Shown here: piece by piece, positions 1 to 7,411 of the stretch | How the letters are laid out: the number at the start of each line of letters is the position of its first letter | Position numbering within the stretch: the stretch's first letter is position 1 | Assembly (NCBI GenBank): GCA_934503195.1 | Contig: CAKSVM010000080.1 | Span: forward strand, 1-13,817 | Direction: 5' to 3' | Source: an uncultured Eubacteriales bacterium | GTDB taxonomy: Bacteria; Bacillota; Clostridia; Oscillospirales; CAG-272 | Length of the DNA: 13,817 nt | Notes under the pieces: model-generated | What the model saw: the letters and a program-made list of their open reading frames with translations, nothing else | Database searches by the model: none | What the model was told of the DNA's origin: nothing | Program-made: the position numbers and the translations under genes

Positions 1-55
1 TTCTCCTTTTGAGTGGTGGTTTTTTTATTATATCTCATTGGAGACTCGTTGTCAA
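1..55 (-). promoter_or_regulatory. Promoter and RBS for a gene off the left edge
   Basis: Read on the minus strand, TTGACA (50-55) and TATAAT (27-32) are separated by exactly 17 bp, a full consensus sigma-A promoter. An AAAAGGAG ribosome binding site follows at 3-10. The start codon would lie just outside the window, so a leftward gene begins there. Its product cannot be known from this window. The promoter lies downstream of the acidic hypothetical gene, so the off-window gene need not depend on read-through from it. Confidence 0.8.
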
Positions 56-93
56 CTTTTATTGTACTGGATCATTTGAAAAGAGCAGTGCCA

Positions 94-900
94 TCACTCG
101 ATACCTCCCATCTCAAGCCCGGTAAGACGCTCGTCGAACTCATTTTCATTGAGCATGAAATAATCATCGGCGTTCCAGAAGCTGACGTACATGATTCCTT
201 CCGAAATCTCAATCTCGCGCTGTTCAAGCCCTTCACCAAATCCATCGGCGCATTGAGCGATGAGAAATTCCTTGATTTCGGCATCTTCCTCCTCGGTAAG
301 CTGTTCGTTGAGTTCAACACGAATCTTTCCATAAATGATGCCGTCGACGTTCTGCGTCCCGAAGTGAATTTCTTTCAGCTTCGATACCGCTCCGTCGCTC
401 CCGGAGAAGTACGTCGCGAGGTTTTCGCCGCGAAGTTCTTCCTGTTTTATGAGCTTGCGGATTTTGTCCTCGTACTGCGCGAGATAATCTCCGTCGTAGT
501 CGTCCGGATACTCATCGTAACCTCCGTACTCGTCACGCGGATAAACTCTCGCGACAAGCGGGCAGTAGTAGTATTCGGTGACATCCTGCCGACGTCTGTC
601 GATTACCAGCTTACCGAAGTCCGGGAACGTGAAGACCTTACCGCTCATCACAGCGTCCTGAATGTCGGTCTTATCGGCAGACGGCAAGTTCTCGTAAAAT
701 CCGCAGATGCAGTTGATGGTAGAGAGCCGATTTCCGGAACGAATCAACGATATGAGATTTTTCTCAAACTCGCTTTCTCCGAAGAAGCTAATTTTGATTT
801 CATCGTCTCCACCTCCGAATTTTGCGTTCAGCGTCTCCTGATCGCATGGAAGATCGAGGTACTGTGTTTCCTTGCCGTTTTCAATTTTTGCTTTAATCAT
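94..900 (-). CDS. Acidic hypothetical protein, mobile-element type (possible antirestriction-like)
   Basis: A 268-residue soluble protein with no signal peptide or membrane segment. The start at 900 is chosen over an in-frame ATG 14 codons upstream because AAAGG lies about 8 nt before it and the conserved-looking sequence begins MIKAKIENGKETQYLDLP. The protein is acidic, with a cluster of D, E and Y at about residues 120-145 (YPRDEYGGYDEYPDDYDGDY) and a C-terminal YVSFW..DDYFMLNE stretch. From memory, close relatives are common hypothetical proteins in clostridial integrative elements, and some are annotated near ArdA-type antirestriction proteins. ArdA proteins are acidic DNA mimics, so a similar role is possible but is inference only. 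A hairpin followed by T9 lies directly upstream (920-960). No catalytic motif is recognised. Confidence 0.75.
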   Translation of the reverse strand: MIKAKIENGKETQYLDLPCDQETLNAKFGGGDDEIKISFFGESEFEKNLISLIRSGNRLSTINCICGFYENLPSADKTDIQDAVMSGKVFTFPDFGKLVIDRRRQDVTEYYYCPLVARVYPRDEYGGYDEYPDDYDGDYLAQYEDKIRKLIKQEELRGENLATYFSGSDGAVSKLKEIHFGTQNVDGIIYGKIRVELNEQLTEEEDAEIKEFLIAQCADGFGEGLEQREIEISEGIMYVSFWNADDYFMLNENEFDERLTGLEMGGIE

Positions 901-919
901 TGATATTACCTTTCTTTTT

Positions 920-960
920 GTAAAATAAAAAAAAAGAGCCACAATGTGATGATCACACTG
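920..960 (-). terminator. Hairpin plus T-tract upstream of the acidic gene
   Basis: On the minus strand a 7-bp stem (CAGTGTG, loop ATCAT, CACATTG) is followed by GGCTC and nine T residues, the form of a rho-independent terminator. It sits between the broken beta-helix gene and the start of the acidic gene, only about 20 nt before that gene's RBS. Part of it (934-960) is identical to 10774-10800. There the hairpin is longer because both of its arms are present. Confidence 0.5.
934..960 (+). repeat. 27-bp direct repeat, left copy
   Basis: The 27 bases starting AAGAGCCACAATGTG and ending ATCACACTG are identical, in the same orientation, to 10774-10800. The match stops at once on both sides: A versus C before it, CCG versus TGG after it. 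The right edge of this copy is the point at which the beta-helix lipoprotein reading frame loses its family-like sequence. Confidence 0.95.
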
Positions 961-2427
961 CCGCCCTCGTTCGGGTATCTTGCGAGAATGTATGATTTTC
1001 CATTCACAAAGAGCTGTGGACGGTCGCTCGTCGTCAGCACTCCGTAATCGGCTTTATTAAAACCAAGCGCGGCAAGGTCGCAGACAAGTATTTTCTCCGC
1101 GGCTTTGGGATCGAGTCTCTTCCGCGTTTTCTCGTCGGTGATATGCGCAAAATCCTTCGCGGAAAGCTTCTTGCCGCTTGAGAAGGTCACAGCTTCGCCA
1201 TTGTAAGCCGCAATGAAGGTCGGCGATACATCGGTTCCCGAAGCAAGATCGCTGACAGTTATCGAGCTGTCAGACATATACACGCCGCCGCGAAGCCATA
1301 TGACCGCGCCGTTTCTGCCGCTTATTTTTTTCAGCGCGGCGTCGAGCGTCGCAAGCGGAGAATCGATACTTCCATCCGCCGAATCATCGCCGTCAGGCGA
1401 GACGAAAACCTGATTCCGAAGGCTTATCGGATAATCCTCGATTTTTATCTTCTCGAGTACCGTCACCTCATCCGGAAGCTCGGCGACCGACTTTTCAAAC
1501 GCGGCCATCACTCCGCCATCCTCAGCCGACGGAATGTCCATCGCCTTGTATTCTGTTGGAAGATTCAGCGACACGAGCGGCTTCACCGGACATGAAACGA
1601 CATTTTTCTCTTCTATGCATAACATCAAGTTCCTTTGATCCATCGGTCTGTATGCGCGAGGCGAGATCGTTCAGCGCGAGAAGCAGACTGAATTCACCGT
1701 TTCCGCCGATAACAAGCTCCGAGTCGTCCGGCGCGAAGGTATAGGTATCGGGATCGCCGTAAGGCTCAGCCTTTATCCTTATCGTATACTCCGATCCATC
1801 GCAACCAGGCTCCCAGCCGCAAAGACCGGATATCATGTCCTTCACGACTTCAAGCGCGCCCTTTCGCGAAGTCGTCAGGGTTCCGTCCGCTTCGATGCTG
1901 ACCTTTCGTATGTCGTGGCCGTTCAGCGTGAGCTTGTCGACCGCGTATTCGCCGCCGCGGATATATTCGTCCTCAGGGAGCATGAGCTTTCCATCCGAAA
2001 TGCACTTTTCAATGAAGAAGTTCACCGCCTCTTCGGTCGCTTCAGGCGAGCCGCCGAGTATTACTATCCGCTCGCTGTCCTTCTTTATGACAAAGTCATT
2101 TCTTCTGAGCGATGCCGCCGCGTTTGTGGTTTCGGGGCGATTCGTTCCGCCGACAAGAATTTCCTTCGTCCCGACCGGAACCTCCTCGCCGCGGCCGACC
2201 CAGTCGGTCGAAAGCTTGAGAGCCTTTCCGACGCCCTCCTCGATCGTGTTCCGCAGTCCGATCGCCGACTTTAATGTCCGCTCGTCAGTGACCTCAGGCC
2301 GGATCACCTGATAATCCTCGGTGAGTTCGAAAGGTACGAGCTTCGGCTCATCTGTCTTATCCGAGCAGGAAAAGAGAAGGAAGAGCATAAGGAACAGAGC
2401 TAAAGAAATCGCAAGTAGTTTTTTCAT
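961..2427 (-). pseudogene. Secreted parallel beta-helix lipoprotein, frameshifted and 3'-truncated
   Basis: The start at 2427 has a GGAGG site 7 nt upstream. The first 21 residues form a lipoprotein signal (MKKLLAISLALFLM then LFSC, lipid-acceptor Cys21), so the protein would be anchored on the outer face of the membrane. Residues of about 30-270 look like two alpha/beta accessory domains. The frame then changes at an A5 run on the coding strand (T5 at 1603-1607): reading through needs one base removed, giving ..HRREN-VVSCPVKP... The second frame carries a typical DUF1565/right-handed beta-helix opening (VFVSPDGDDSADGS..SPLATLDAA, VIWLRGGVY) and stops being family-like after LARYPNEGG at 961, where the 27-bp repeat begins. 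Such proteins usually continue for hundreds of residues with the helix coils and, in enzymes, the active site, so this copy should be inactive. A glycan-binding or glycoside hydrolase/lyase role is inferred from the fold. Confidence 0.8.
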
Positions 2428-2453
2428 ACAGATCCTCCATAATTTATATAATG

Positions 2454-2482
2454 ATTATAACATATTCAGTATAAAAAGTCAA
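2454..2482 (-). promoter_or_regulatory. Promoter of the beta-helix lipoprotein gene
   Basis: On the minus strand TTGACT (2477-2482) and TATAAT (2454-2459) are separated by 17 bp, with a TGT extended -10. It is followed by GGAGGATCTGT before the ATG at 2427. Together with the terminator just upstream, it makes this gene a separate transcription unit from the GH78 operon. Confidence 0.8.
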
Positions 2483-2506
2483 GTATGAAAATCAATGAAA
2501 CAACTT

Positions 2507-2549
2507 AAAAAAAAAAAACAACGAAAACAGGCTGTTTCGACAGCCTGTT
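2507..2549 (-). terminator. Rho-independent terminator after the GH78 gene
   Basis: A perfect 10-bp stem, AACAGGCTGT with a 4-nt loop (2526-2549), lies seven bases beyond the GH78 stop codon. On the minus strand it is followed within eight bases by a run of 12 T (2507-2518). It ends the solute-binding protein/GH78 operon. Confidence 0.9.
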
Positions 2550-2555
2550 CAAAGT

Positions 2556-4670
2556 TCAGTTTTCCACGCTTCTTGCCAGATTCATCGCGTTGAACGAATT
2601 GAAGCCGTGACAGCAGGAGCCGATCGGCTCGTCAAATTCCCACAGCGTTCCGGTGCGCTTTGCCATTTCGAGGCAGTAATCCTTTATCTCGCTCTTAAGT
2701 CTGCTATACTCGCCGACATCGGCCAGAAGCCGCATCCTGAGCGTCTTTCCGAGGAATATCGAGGATGGCGCAAGCTTGCCGTCAAGCGGATTTTCTCTTC
2801 CGCCGTGAAGAATAAGCTCATCCTGAAGCTTCCCGAAGCTCTCGCCGTCGGCAATACCGAGATAAAACGCCATATACTGACAGTATTCGGTATGCTCTCC
2901 GGTCGGATAGGCCTTGCCGTCACGCACAACCGCGTTGTCGACAAAATACTCGCCGTCAAAGGAACGCGCAATTATCATTTTCTTAAGCTCCACGGCGCGT
3001 TTTGAAAGCTCAGCGTCGTTATAAAGCCTTCCGGCCGCGGCCATCGCCGCCTGATACATCATATTCACCGGATAATTCAGATCCTTCTGAAGCTCATTTG
3101 CGCGCGAATAATCGAGGAATATCCACCCGCGCGTCCGCTCGATAAGGCCATCGGTATTGAGGAACTGATCAAAATAGCGAAGCAGACCATAGACGATCTC
3201 CCTTGCGCCGTCGACAAGGCACCGATCCTTGGTGTTGTTCACGTAATCCTCAAGCTGTAACACATACCAGAAGGAGGAATTCAGGATATATCCGTTGCTC
3301 GGATTCCCGCCGTCATTGTCCGACGGATAGCAGCCCGGGATCATTCCGGCCGGAATCAGTGGAAAATCCTTCGCGAGGATGAAATTTTCAAGCTGACCCC
3401 GCGTCACCTTCTCGTCTCCGGTGAAGAAGAACTCGCCCATTGACGCAAACTTCGAATCATAATTCCACCCCGCCCTCTCGCGCGACGGACAATCCATCAT
3501 GATATCCACGACGTTCTGCTTGAAGCATTCGCGTCCGGCGTCAAAGATCAGCTGAAGCTCCGGATCGTCAAATTTGACCTTCTTCACAAGTCGGTCGGGA
3601 TATTCGACCCGCCTTACGCGGACATTCGCGATCGAGGCGACGCCCTCGGTCACCGCAGCCTGAAGCCACCTCAGAGTGTAGACCTCAAGCGTCGAAAAAT
3701 GATATTCGCCCGGCTCGAAATCGCAGATTATCGAATTGCAGGTCTGCATACGCGTGTAGTTTATTTTCCCATCGATCAGGATCTCATCGAACATGAAGGC
3801 TATCCGCGCCTTCTTTTCGACGCAAAGCTCGACTTCGATGATTCCTGAAACATCGCGCCCGCCGTCAAAAAGCACGTAGCTGCCGCAAAGCGGATTTTCG
3901 GGAATTCCCGAAGCCTCCGAAAAGGCTATCCGGTCGGTGTAATCTGAAGAGCAAAGCTCAAGCTCTTCCTTTTTATATGCCGTCCAGAATTCATTCACGA
4001 GCATGAGCGAGCGGTCGGCATAGCGAACCGGAAGACTTGCGTCATACCGACAAGAGCCTCTGCCGACGGCAACAAGATCGGTCGTCGGATAGTCACCGTA
4101 CGGAACTCCGCGAAGCGTGAAATTCTTTTCGCCGCAGACACTTAGCTTCACAGTATCAGGCGAAAATTCCGGATCGCGCAGATATCTCTCGCTTTCGCCA
4201 GAAAAGCTGTAGGCCTCGACAAACGGCCGCTGATATGAATACCGCTGAGTCTTTTTTACACGCTCGCTGAAAATTATCGCTTCAAAGCCGGATTTTCCGG
4301 TGGCGGCGAGGATCCTTTCGTCCTTCACGACCTCCGCGCAGAGGAAGGAAGGCTGTCTTACCGCCGAAAATCCGGTCGCGTAAAGTCCTTCGACGATTAT
4401 CGCAAGAACATTTTTCTCAGACGTGAGAAAGCCATCAAGCAGAATTTCGTCGACGCGGCTCCATCCGGCCGCGCACCTTGCCGGCCCCTCGCAGACAAGC
4501 TCGCCGTTGACTCTGACAACATAGTGCATCTGACCTGTGATTCTCAGAGTCGCCTTCCCTCCGCCAATGACCGTGCGGAAGATGAGATTTGTGTTGAGCG
4601 TCTCCTCCGCGCCCTCCATCCAGACCGGAAGAGCTTCAGAAAATGTGAATATTGGAGGTTCGTAGTTCAT
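2556..4670 (-). CDS. GH78-type alpha-L-rhamnosidase-like glycoside hydrolase
   Basis: A 704-residue protein with no signal peptide, so probably cytoplasmic and acting on imported oligosaccharides. The N-terminal 350 residues are beta-rich, with jelly-roll-like accessory domains. The C-terminal half is an (alpha/alpha)6 barrel carrying GH78 hallmarks: DCPSRERAGW at 393-402 (family form DCP.R.ER.GW), GWIFLDYS at 515-522 (family W.W.DW) and GTLWEF at 674-679 followed by CHGFNS at 688-693. The acidic residues in the DCP..E and LWE motifs match the catalytic pair described for the family. It is shorter than many GH78 enzymes (often 850-1100 residues), mostly in the N-terminal part. Its AAAGGA site overlaps the stop codon of the upstream solute-binding protein gene by one base, so the two are cotranscribed and probably translationally coupled. 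Rhamnose specificity is inferred; related six-hairpin enzymes can differ in substrate. Confidence 0.85.
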   Translation of the reverse strand: MNYEPPIFTFSEALPVWMEGAEETLNTNLIFRTVIGGGKATLRITGQMHYVVRVNGELVCEGPARCAAGWSRVDEILLDGFLTSEKNVLAIIVEGLYATGFSAVRQPSFLCAEVVKDERILAATGKSGFEAIIFSERVKKTQRYSYQRPFVEAYSFSGESERYLRDPEFSPDTVKLSVCGEKNFTLRGVPYGDYPTTDLVAVGRGSCRYDASLPVRYADRSLMLVNEFWTAYKKEELELCSSDYTDRIAFSEASGIPENPLCGSYVLFDGGRDVSGIIEVELCVEKKARIAFMFDEILIDGKINYTRMQTCNSIICDFEPGEYHFSTLEVYTLRWLQAAVTEGVASIANVRVRRVEYPDRLVKKVKFDDPELQLIFDAGRECFKQNVVDIMMDCPSRERAGWNYDSKFASMGEFFFTGDEKVTRGQLENFILAKDFPLIPAGMIPGCYPSDNDGGNPSNGYILNSSFWYVLQLEDYVNNTKDRCLVDGAREIVYGLLRYFDQFLNTDGLIERTRGWIFLDYSRANELQKDLNYPVNMMYQAAMAAAGRLYNDAELSKRAVELKKMIIARSFDGEYFVDNAVVRDGKAYPTGEHTEYCQYMAFYLGIADGESFGKLQDELILHGGRENPLDGKLAPSSIFLGKTLRMRLLADVGEYSRLKSEIKDYCLEMAKRTGTLWEFDEPIGSCCHGFNSFNAMNLARSVEN

Positions 4671-4682
4671 TTGTAATTCCTT

Positions 4683-6140
4683 TCATTCATCAAGCAGTGT
4701 GTTCACGAGCGAGGTCATCGCGTTGTCCCACTTGTCCTTGTTCGACGCGTAATATGACGCGAAATCGCTCGTTCCCTTTGATACGAGCGTTCCCCAGAAG
4801 GTGCTGACTCCGCCGAGCTGATAATTGTATACCATATCAAACGTGCAGATAACACTGCTCCTGATTATCTCGAGCATCTTGTTCGAATTTTCATCGCGCG
4901 TGTACTTTCCCTGAAGCGTGACGTCGTAGTAGGCCGGAAGGACAGAATAATAGCCCTCGACTCCCAGAGCCTCCATCGTCGCGCCGACCGCCTCGTCGTT
5001 CTGAGAGGTTATCGGGACGCAGAACATCGAGACGCCGTCGTGCATCGTCGTGTAATATTCCTCCTGAGATTCATCCCACTTGTAGAAGGGAACAAGTCCG
5101 AAGTCGAACGAGGTCGAGCGCATATTCTCCATACGGCCGATCGAGTTGTAATAGAAGAGCGCGCGGCCGTCGTTGAAGATCTTTAGCGCAACCTCATGCG
5201 AGGTATTCAGCTCATTCCACGGAGCGGAATAGCCGCTCTTGTTGTAGAAGCTGTCGAGCCATTCGACCATGTCATATATACGCTGATCGTCGAAGTTGAG
5301 CGACGGGATATGCTTTTCGTCGAAAGCGGTCAGCTGGATTCCCGAGAAATAGGGATTGAGACCGTTTCCGACGTTTCCGAACTGATCGTCGTCGATCGTC
5401 ATCTGCGAATCGCCGTTGAGATCGCTCGTCGCGAGCTTTGCGTATTCGGTGTAGAGATCCTTCGTCCATCTTCCGTCGAGAACGTCCTGATAGATGTCGG
5501 TTATGCCGAGATTTTCGGCCATTACCTTGTTGAAGTAGATGACCCAGATCGAGCTTGTGTAGGAAAGTCCGATGTCGCCCGAGACGAAATAGCATTTGTC
5601 GCCGATCGTGTTCGATTCGAGAAGACGCTTGTTCCACCACGGTTTATCGAAGTCGATGTATGGGATATCGTGGAGATTTTTCACCAGATGCTCGACGGCC
5701 AGAGTCGGGATGTAGGCCTCGTATCCGACGACAATGTCATACGCGTCGTCTCCGGCAAGAACGCTGTCGCGGACAAGGCCGAGGTATTCGTTCCGGTTTC
5801 CCCATGAGCCGTTGACCGTCTGCATCGTGAATTTCACATTGAGCCGCTCCTGAACATCGAGGTTGCGCTTATAGATCGCGTCGTTGACAAGATCGCCATC
5901 CTCCTCGGTGAAGTCAAGCTCATTGCGGTATCCGCTGTTCGCGTCGGAATCGCGGCAGAGGAATTTGATCTCGGCTCCGGCAAAATCGAGATCATCCGGA
6001 AGGTCATCACGCTTTGTTTCCTCCGGCGCGGATGTGGTCGTGGGTGTTACGGTCGTGTCCTCGGAGCTGCTGTCGCCGCAGGATGAAAGTCCGGCAAGGA
6101 GTGAAATGATCAGGATAAGGGACAACATTCTTTTTCGCAT
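4683..6140 (-). CDS. Extracellular solute-binding lipoprotein (ABC sugar transporter type)
   Basis: A 485-residue protein with a lipoprotein signal ending in LSSC (Cys21), then a Ser/Thr/Glu/Asp-rich linker (about 22-48) and a family-1-type periplasmic-binding fold. Motifs such as YDIVVGYEAYIPTL, WWN at 168-170, YFNKVMAENLG and the C-terminal FW..L..KG layout are typical of large clostridial sugar-binding lipoproteins. Residues 240-251 (DLNGDSQMTIDD) form an EF-hand/dockerin-like calcium loop, which many of these proteins have. AAAGGA lies 7 nt before the ATG at 6140. It is the first gene of a two-gene operon with the GH78 enzyme. No ABC permease or ATPase gene is present, so it must use permeases encoded elsewhere or act only as a surface glycan-binding protein. 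The substrate is unknown; a rhamnose-containing oligosaccharide is suggested by the neighbour. Confidence 0.88.
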   Translation of the reverse strand: MRKRMLSLILIISLLAGLSSCGDSSSEDTTVTPTTTSAPEETKRDDLPDDLDFAGAEIKFLCRDSDANSGYRNELDFTEEDGDLVNDAIYKRNLDVQERLNVKFTMQTVNGSWGNRNEYLGLVRDSVLAGDDAYDIVVGYEAYIPTLAVEHLVKNLHDIPYIDFDKPWWNKRLLESNTIGDKCYFVSGDIGLSYTSSIWVIYFNKVMAENLGITDIYQDVLDGRWTKDLYTEYAKLATSDLNGDSQMTIDDDQFGNVGNGLNPYFSGIQLTAFDEKHIPSLNFDDQRIYDMVEWLDSFYNKSGYSAPWNELNTSHEVALKIFNDGRALFYYNSIGRMENMRSTSFDFGLVPFYKWDESQEEYYTTMHDGVSMFCVPITSQNDEAVGATMEALGVEGYYSVLPAYYDVTLQGKYTRDENSNKMLEIIRSSVICTFDMVYNYQLGGVSTFWGTLVSKGTSDFASYYASNKDKWDNAMTSLVNTLLDE

Positions 6141-6152
6141 GATTTTTTCCTT

Positions 6153-6166
6153 TCTGAAATTTCAGA
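6153..6166. promoter_or_regulatory. Perfect 14-bp palindrome in the divergent intergenic region
   Basis: TCTGAAATTTCAGA is a perfect inverted repeat, just upstream of the solute-binding protein RBS and about 75 bp from the AraC start. No good sigma-A promoter is visible for the leftward operon, as expected for an activator-dependent promoter. The palindrome is therefore a candidate regulator site, though an AraC protein more often binds direct repeats. Confidence 0.35.
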
Positions 6167-6173
6167 TAAATTG

Positions 6174-6202
6174 TTGCAATCCGGCGCGGTTTGTGGTATA
6201 AT
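6174..6202 (+). promoter_or_regulatory. Promoter of the AraC-family regulator
   Basis: TTGCAA (6174-6179) and TATAAT (6197-6202) are spaced by 17 bp, with a TGG extended -10. The transcript would start about 30 nt before the ATG at 6240, which has a GGGAGGAAGG ribosome binding site. Confidence 0.8.
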
Positions 6203-6239
6203 GGTCAAAAAGGGCGACCGGATCTTGGGAGGAAGGACT

Positions 6240-7145
6240 ATGGAAAACAGCTGTAAACGTCTGCTTATCGACAACGAAATGCTGATACGCCAGATACACT
6301 GGTACGGGATCAGAAATGACGCGGGGTTTATTGACGGCGGCTCCTCATCGCGCGAGACGAAGATCATAGTGAGCCGACATGATTTTTCATCGATCGGCGA
6401 CTACGGACTCCACTGGCATGACTGCTTTGAGATGGAGCTTATGGTCAGCGGCTCAGGCGAGGAGACGATAAACGGCAGAAAATACCACGTCGGCCCCGGC
6501 GATATCGTGATGATGACTCCGACCGACTGCCATTCCTATCACATGAGGGAAAAGGGCGTTCTCTACAACGTCATGTTCCATGGCAGCTTGATACACGACG
6601 ACGCGTTCATAGGCCTTCTCGAACCGGGAAACGATGGCGTCATACATCTCGAGGAGCGCGAATTCGCGAAGATGAAGCAGCTAATGGAGATCGCGATGCT
6701 CGAATACGATCCGAAGTCGGCGTCGATAACACCGCTGATGTACAAGCTTCTCGAATGCATTCTATCGGTATATATGAAAAACCGCGCGGCGGCTATCGGC
6801 ACGTCAAAGGCATCCTCGCGCTCCGCGGCCGTGAAACAGGCGATACTATATCTCCACACGCATTTCTTTGAAAATCCGTCGCTTGAAAAGACCGCGTCGA
6901 GAATATTCATCTGCCCAGGATATTTAAGCACGCTCTTCCACAGCGAGACCGGACTCACTTATAAGCAGTATCTGATGAACATAAGGCTTGAATTCGCAAG
7001 GCGTATAATCGTTTCATCTGATATGCCGATAAATGAGATCTGCACGCTTGCCGGCTTCACGTCCTACCCGTATTTTCTGAAGACCTTCAAATCGGTCTAC
7101 AATGTAACCCCATCAGCACTTCGGGTCGATTCATCCTTCTGCTAA
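6240..7145 (+). CDS. AraC-family transcriptional regulator with cupin sensor
   Basis: A 301-residue regulator. The start at 6240 is set by the GGGAGGAAGG site and the promoter just upstream; an earlier in-frame ATG at 6171 lies inside the promoter. The N-terminal part is a cupin/AraC ligand-binding domain (HWHDCFEMELMVSG at about 58-71, then NGRKYHVGPGDIVMMTP). The C-terminal 100 residues hold two helix-turn-helix units: SLEKTASRIFICPGYLSTLFHSETG (214-238) and INEICTLAGFTSYPYFLKTFKSVYNVTPS (264-292), the second matching the AraC signature. It is divergent from the solute-binding protein/GH78 operon, so it probably activates that operon in response to a sugar. The ligand is not known from sequence. 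It is followed by a bidirectional terminator. Confidence 0.92.
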   Translation: MENSCKRLLIDNEMLIRQIHWYGIRNDAGFIDGGSSSRETKIIVSRHDFSSIGDYGLHWHDCFEMELMVSGSGEETINGRKYHVGPGDIVMMTPTDCHSYHMREKGVLYNVMFHGSLIHDDAFIGLLEPGNDGVIHLEEREFAKMKQLMEIAMLEYDPKSASITPLMYKLLECILSVYMKNRAAAIGTSKASSRSAAVKQAILYLHTHFFENPSLEKTASRIFICPGYLSTLFHSETGLTYKQYLMNIRLEFARRIIVSSDMPINEICTLAGFTSYPYFLKTFKSVYNVTPSALRVDSSFC

Positions 7146-7261
7146 AAGTATATCACGAAAAAAACTTCCCGTCAATGACACTATTTTAAGGATTGTTCTG
7201 AAATTTAAGAAGTCGATACTGTCGTTCCCTGTCCTCATCGGCGCAAGACAAATCTGAATAC

Positions 7262-7299
7262 AAAAAACGCGGAACCCGCAATAAGGTTCCGCGTTTTTT
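7262..7299. terminator. Bidirectional rho-independent terminator
   Basis: A perfect 15-bp inverted repeat (AAAAAACGCGGAACC and its complement, 7262-7276 and 7285-7299) with an 8-nt loop gives a GC stem flanked by A6 and T6. It works in both directions and separates the AraC gene (plus) from the flavin reductase-rubredoxin gene (minus). Confidence 0.9.
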
Positions 7300-7321
7300 C
7301 AGGATAAGCTGAACAGTTGGG

Positions 7322-7368
7322 GTTTTCGCGTAAAAAGGCTTGGATTTATGGGATTTTTACGCGAAAAC
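7322..7368. repeat. 15-bp perfect inverted repeat with 17-nt spacer
   Basis: GTTTTCGCGTAAAAA (7322-7336) is repeated in inverted orientation at 7354-7368. It lies 43 bp past the stop codon of the flavin reductase-rubredoxin gene and just beyond the bidirectional terminator. On neither strand is it followed by a T-tract, so it is not a standard terminator. It could be an mRNA 3'-end stem, a protein-binding site or a recombination relic. Confidence 0.85.
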
Positions 7369-7411
7369 AACCTTAAATCAGCGTTTCCTTTGTGCCTGTC
7401 AGCCGGCGTTT

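Noticed and set aside
13..903. Long open frame on the plus strand
   Set aside because: It mirrors the minus-strand acidic gene, which has a proper RBS and family-like sequence; the plus frame has neither.
934..960. Terminus of an ISL3-type element (GGCTCTT in reverse)
   Set aside because: If AAGAGCC were an IS end, the 20 bases that follow would be target DNA, yet they are identical at both sites. There is no ISL3 transposase in the window.
906..1643. Separate protein starting at 1643 on the minus strand
   Set aside because: It has no RBS and overlaps the coding frame of the lipoprotein. It is the continuation of the beta-helix gene after a one-base shift. Its last residues are encoded by the 27-bp repeat and the hairpin leader.
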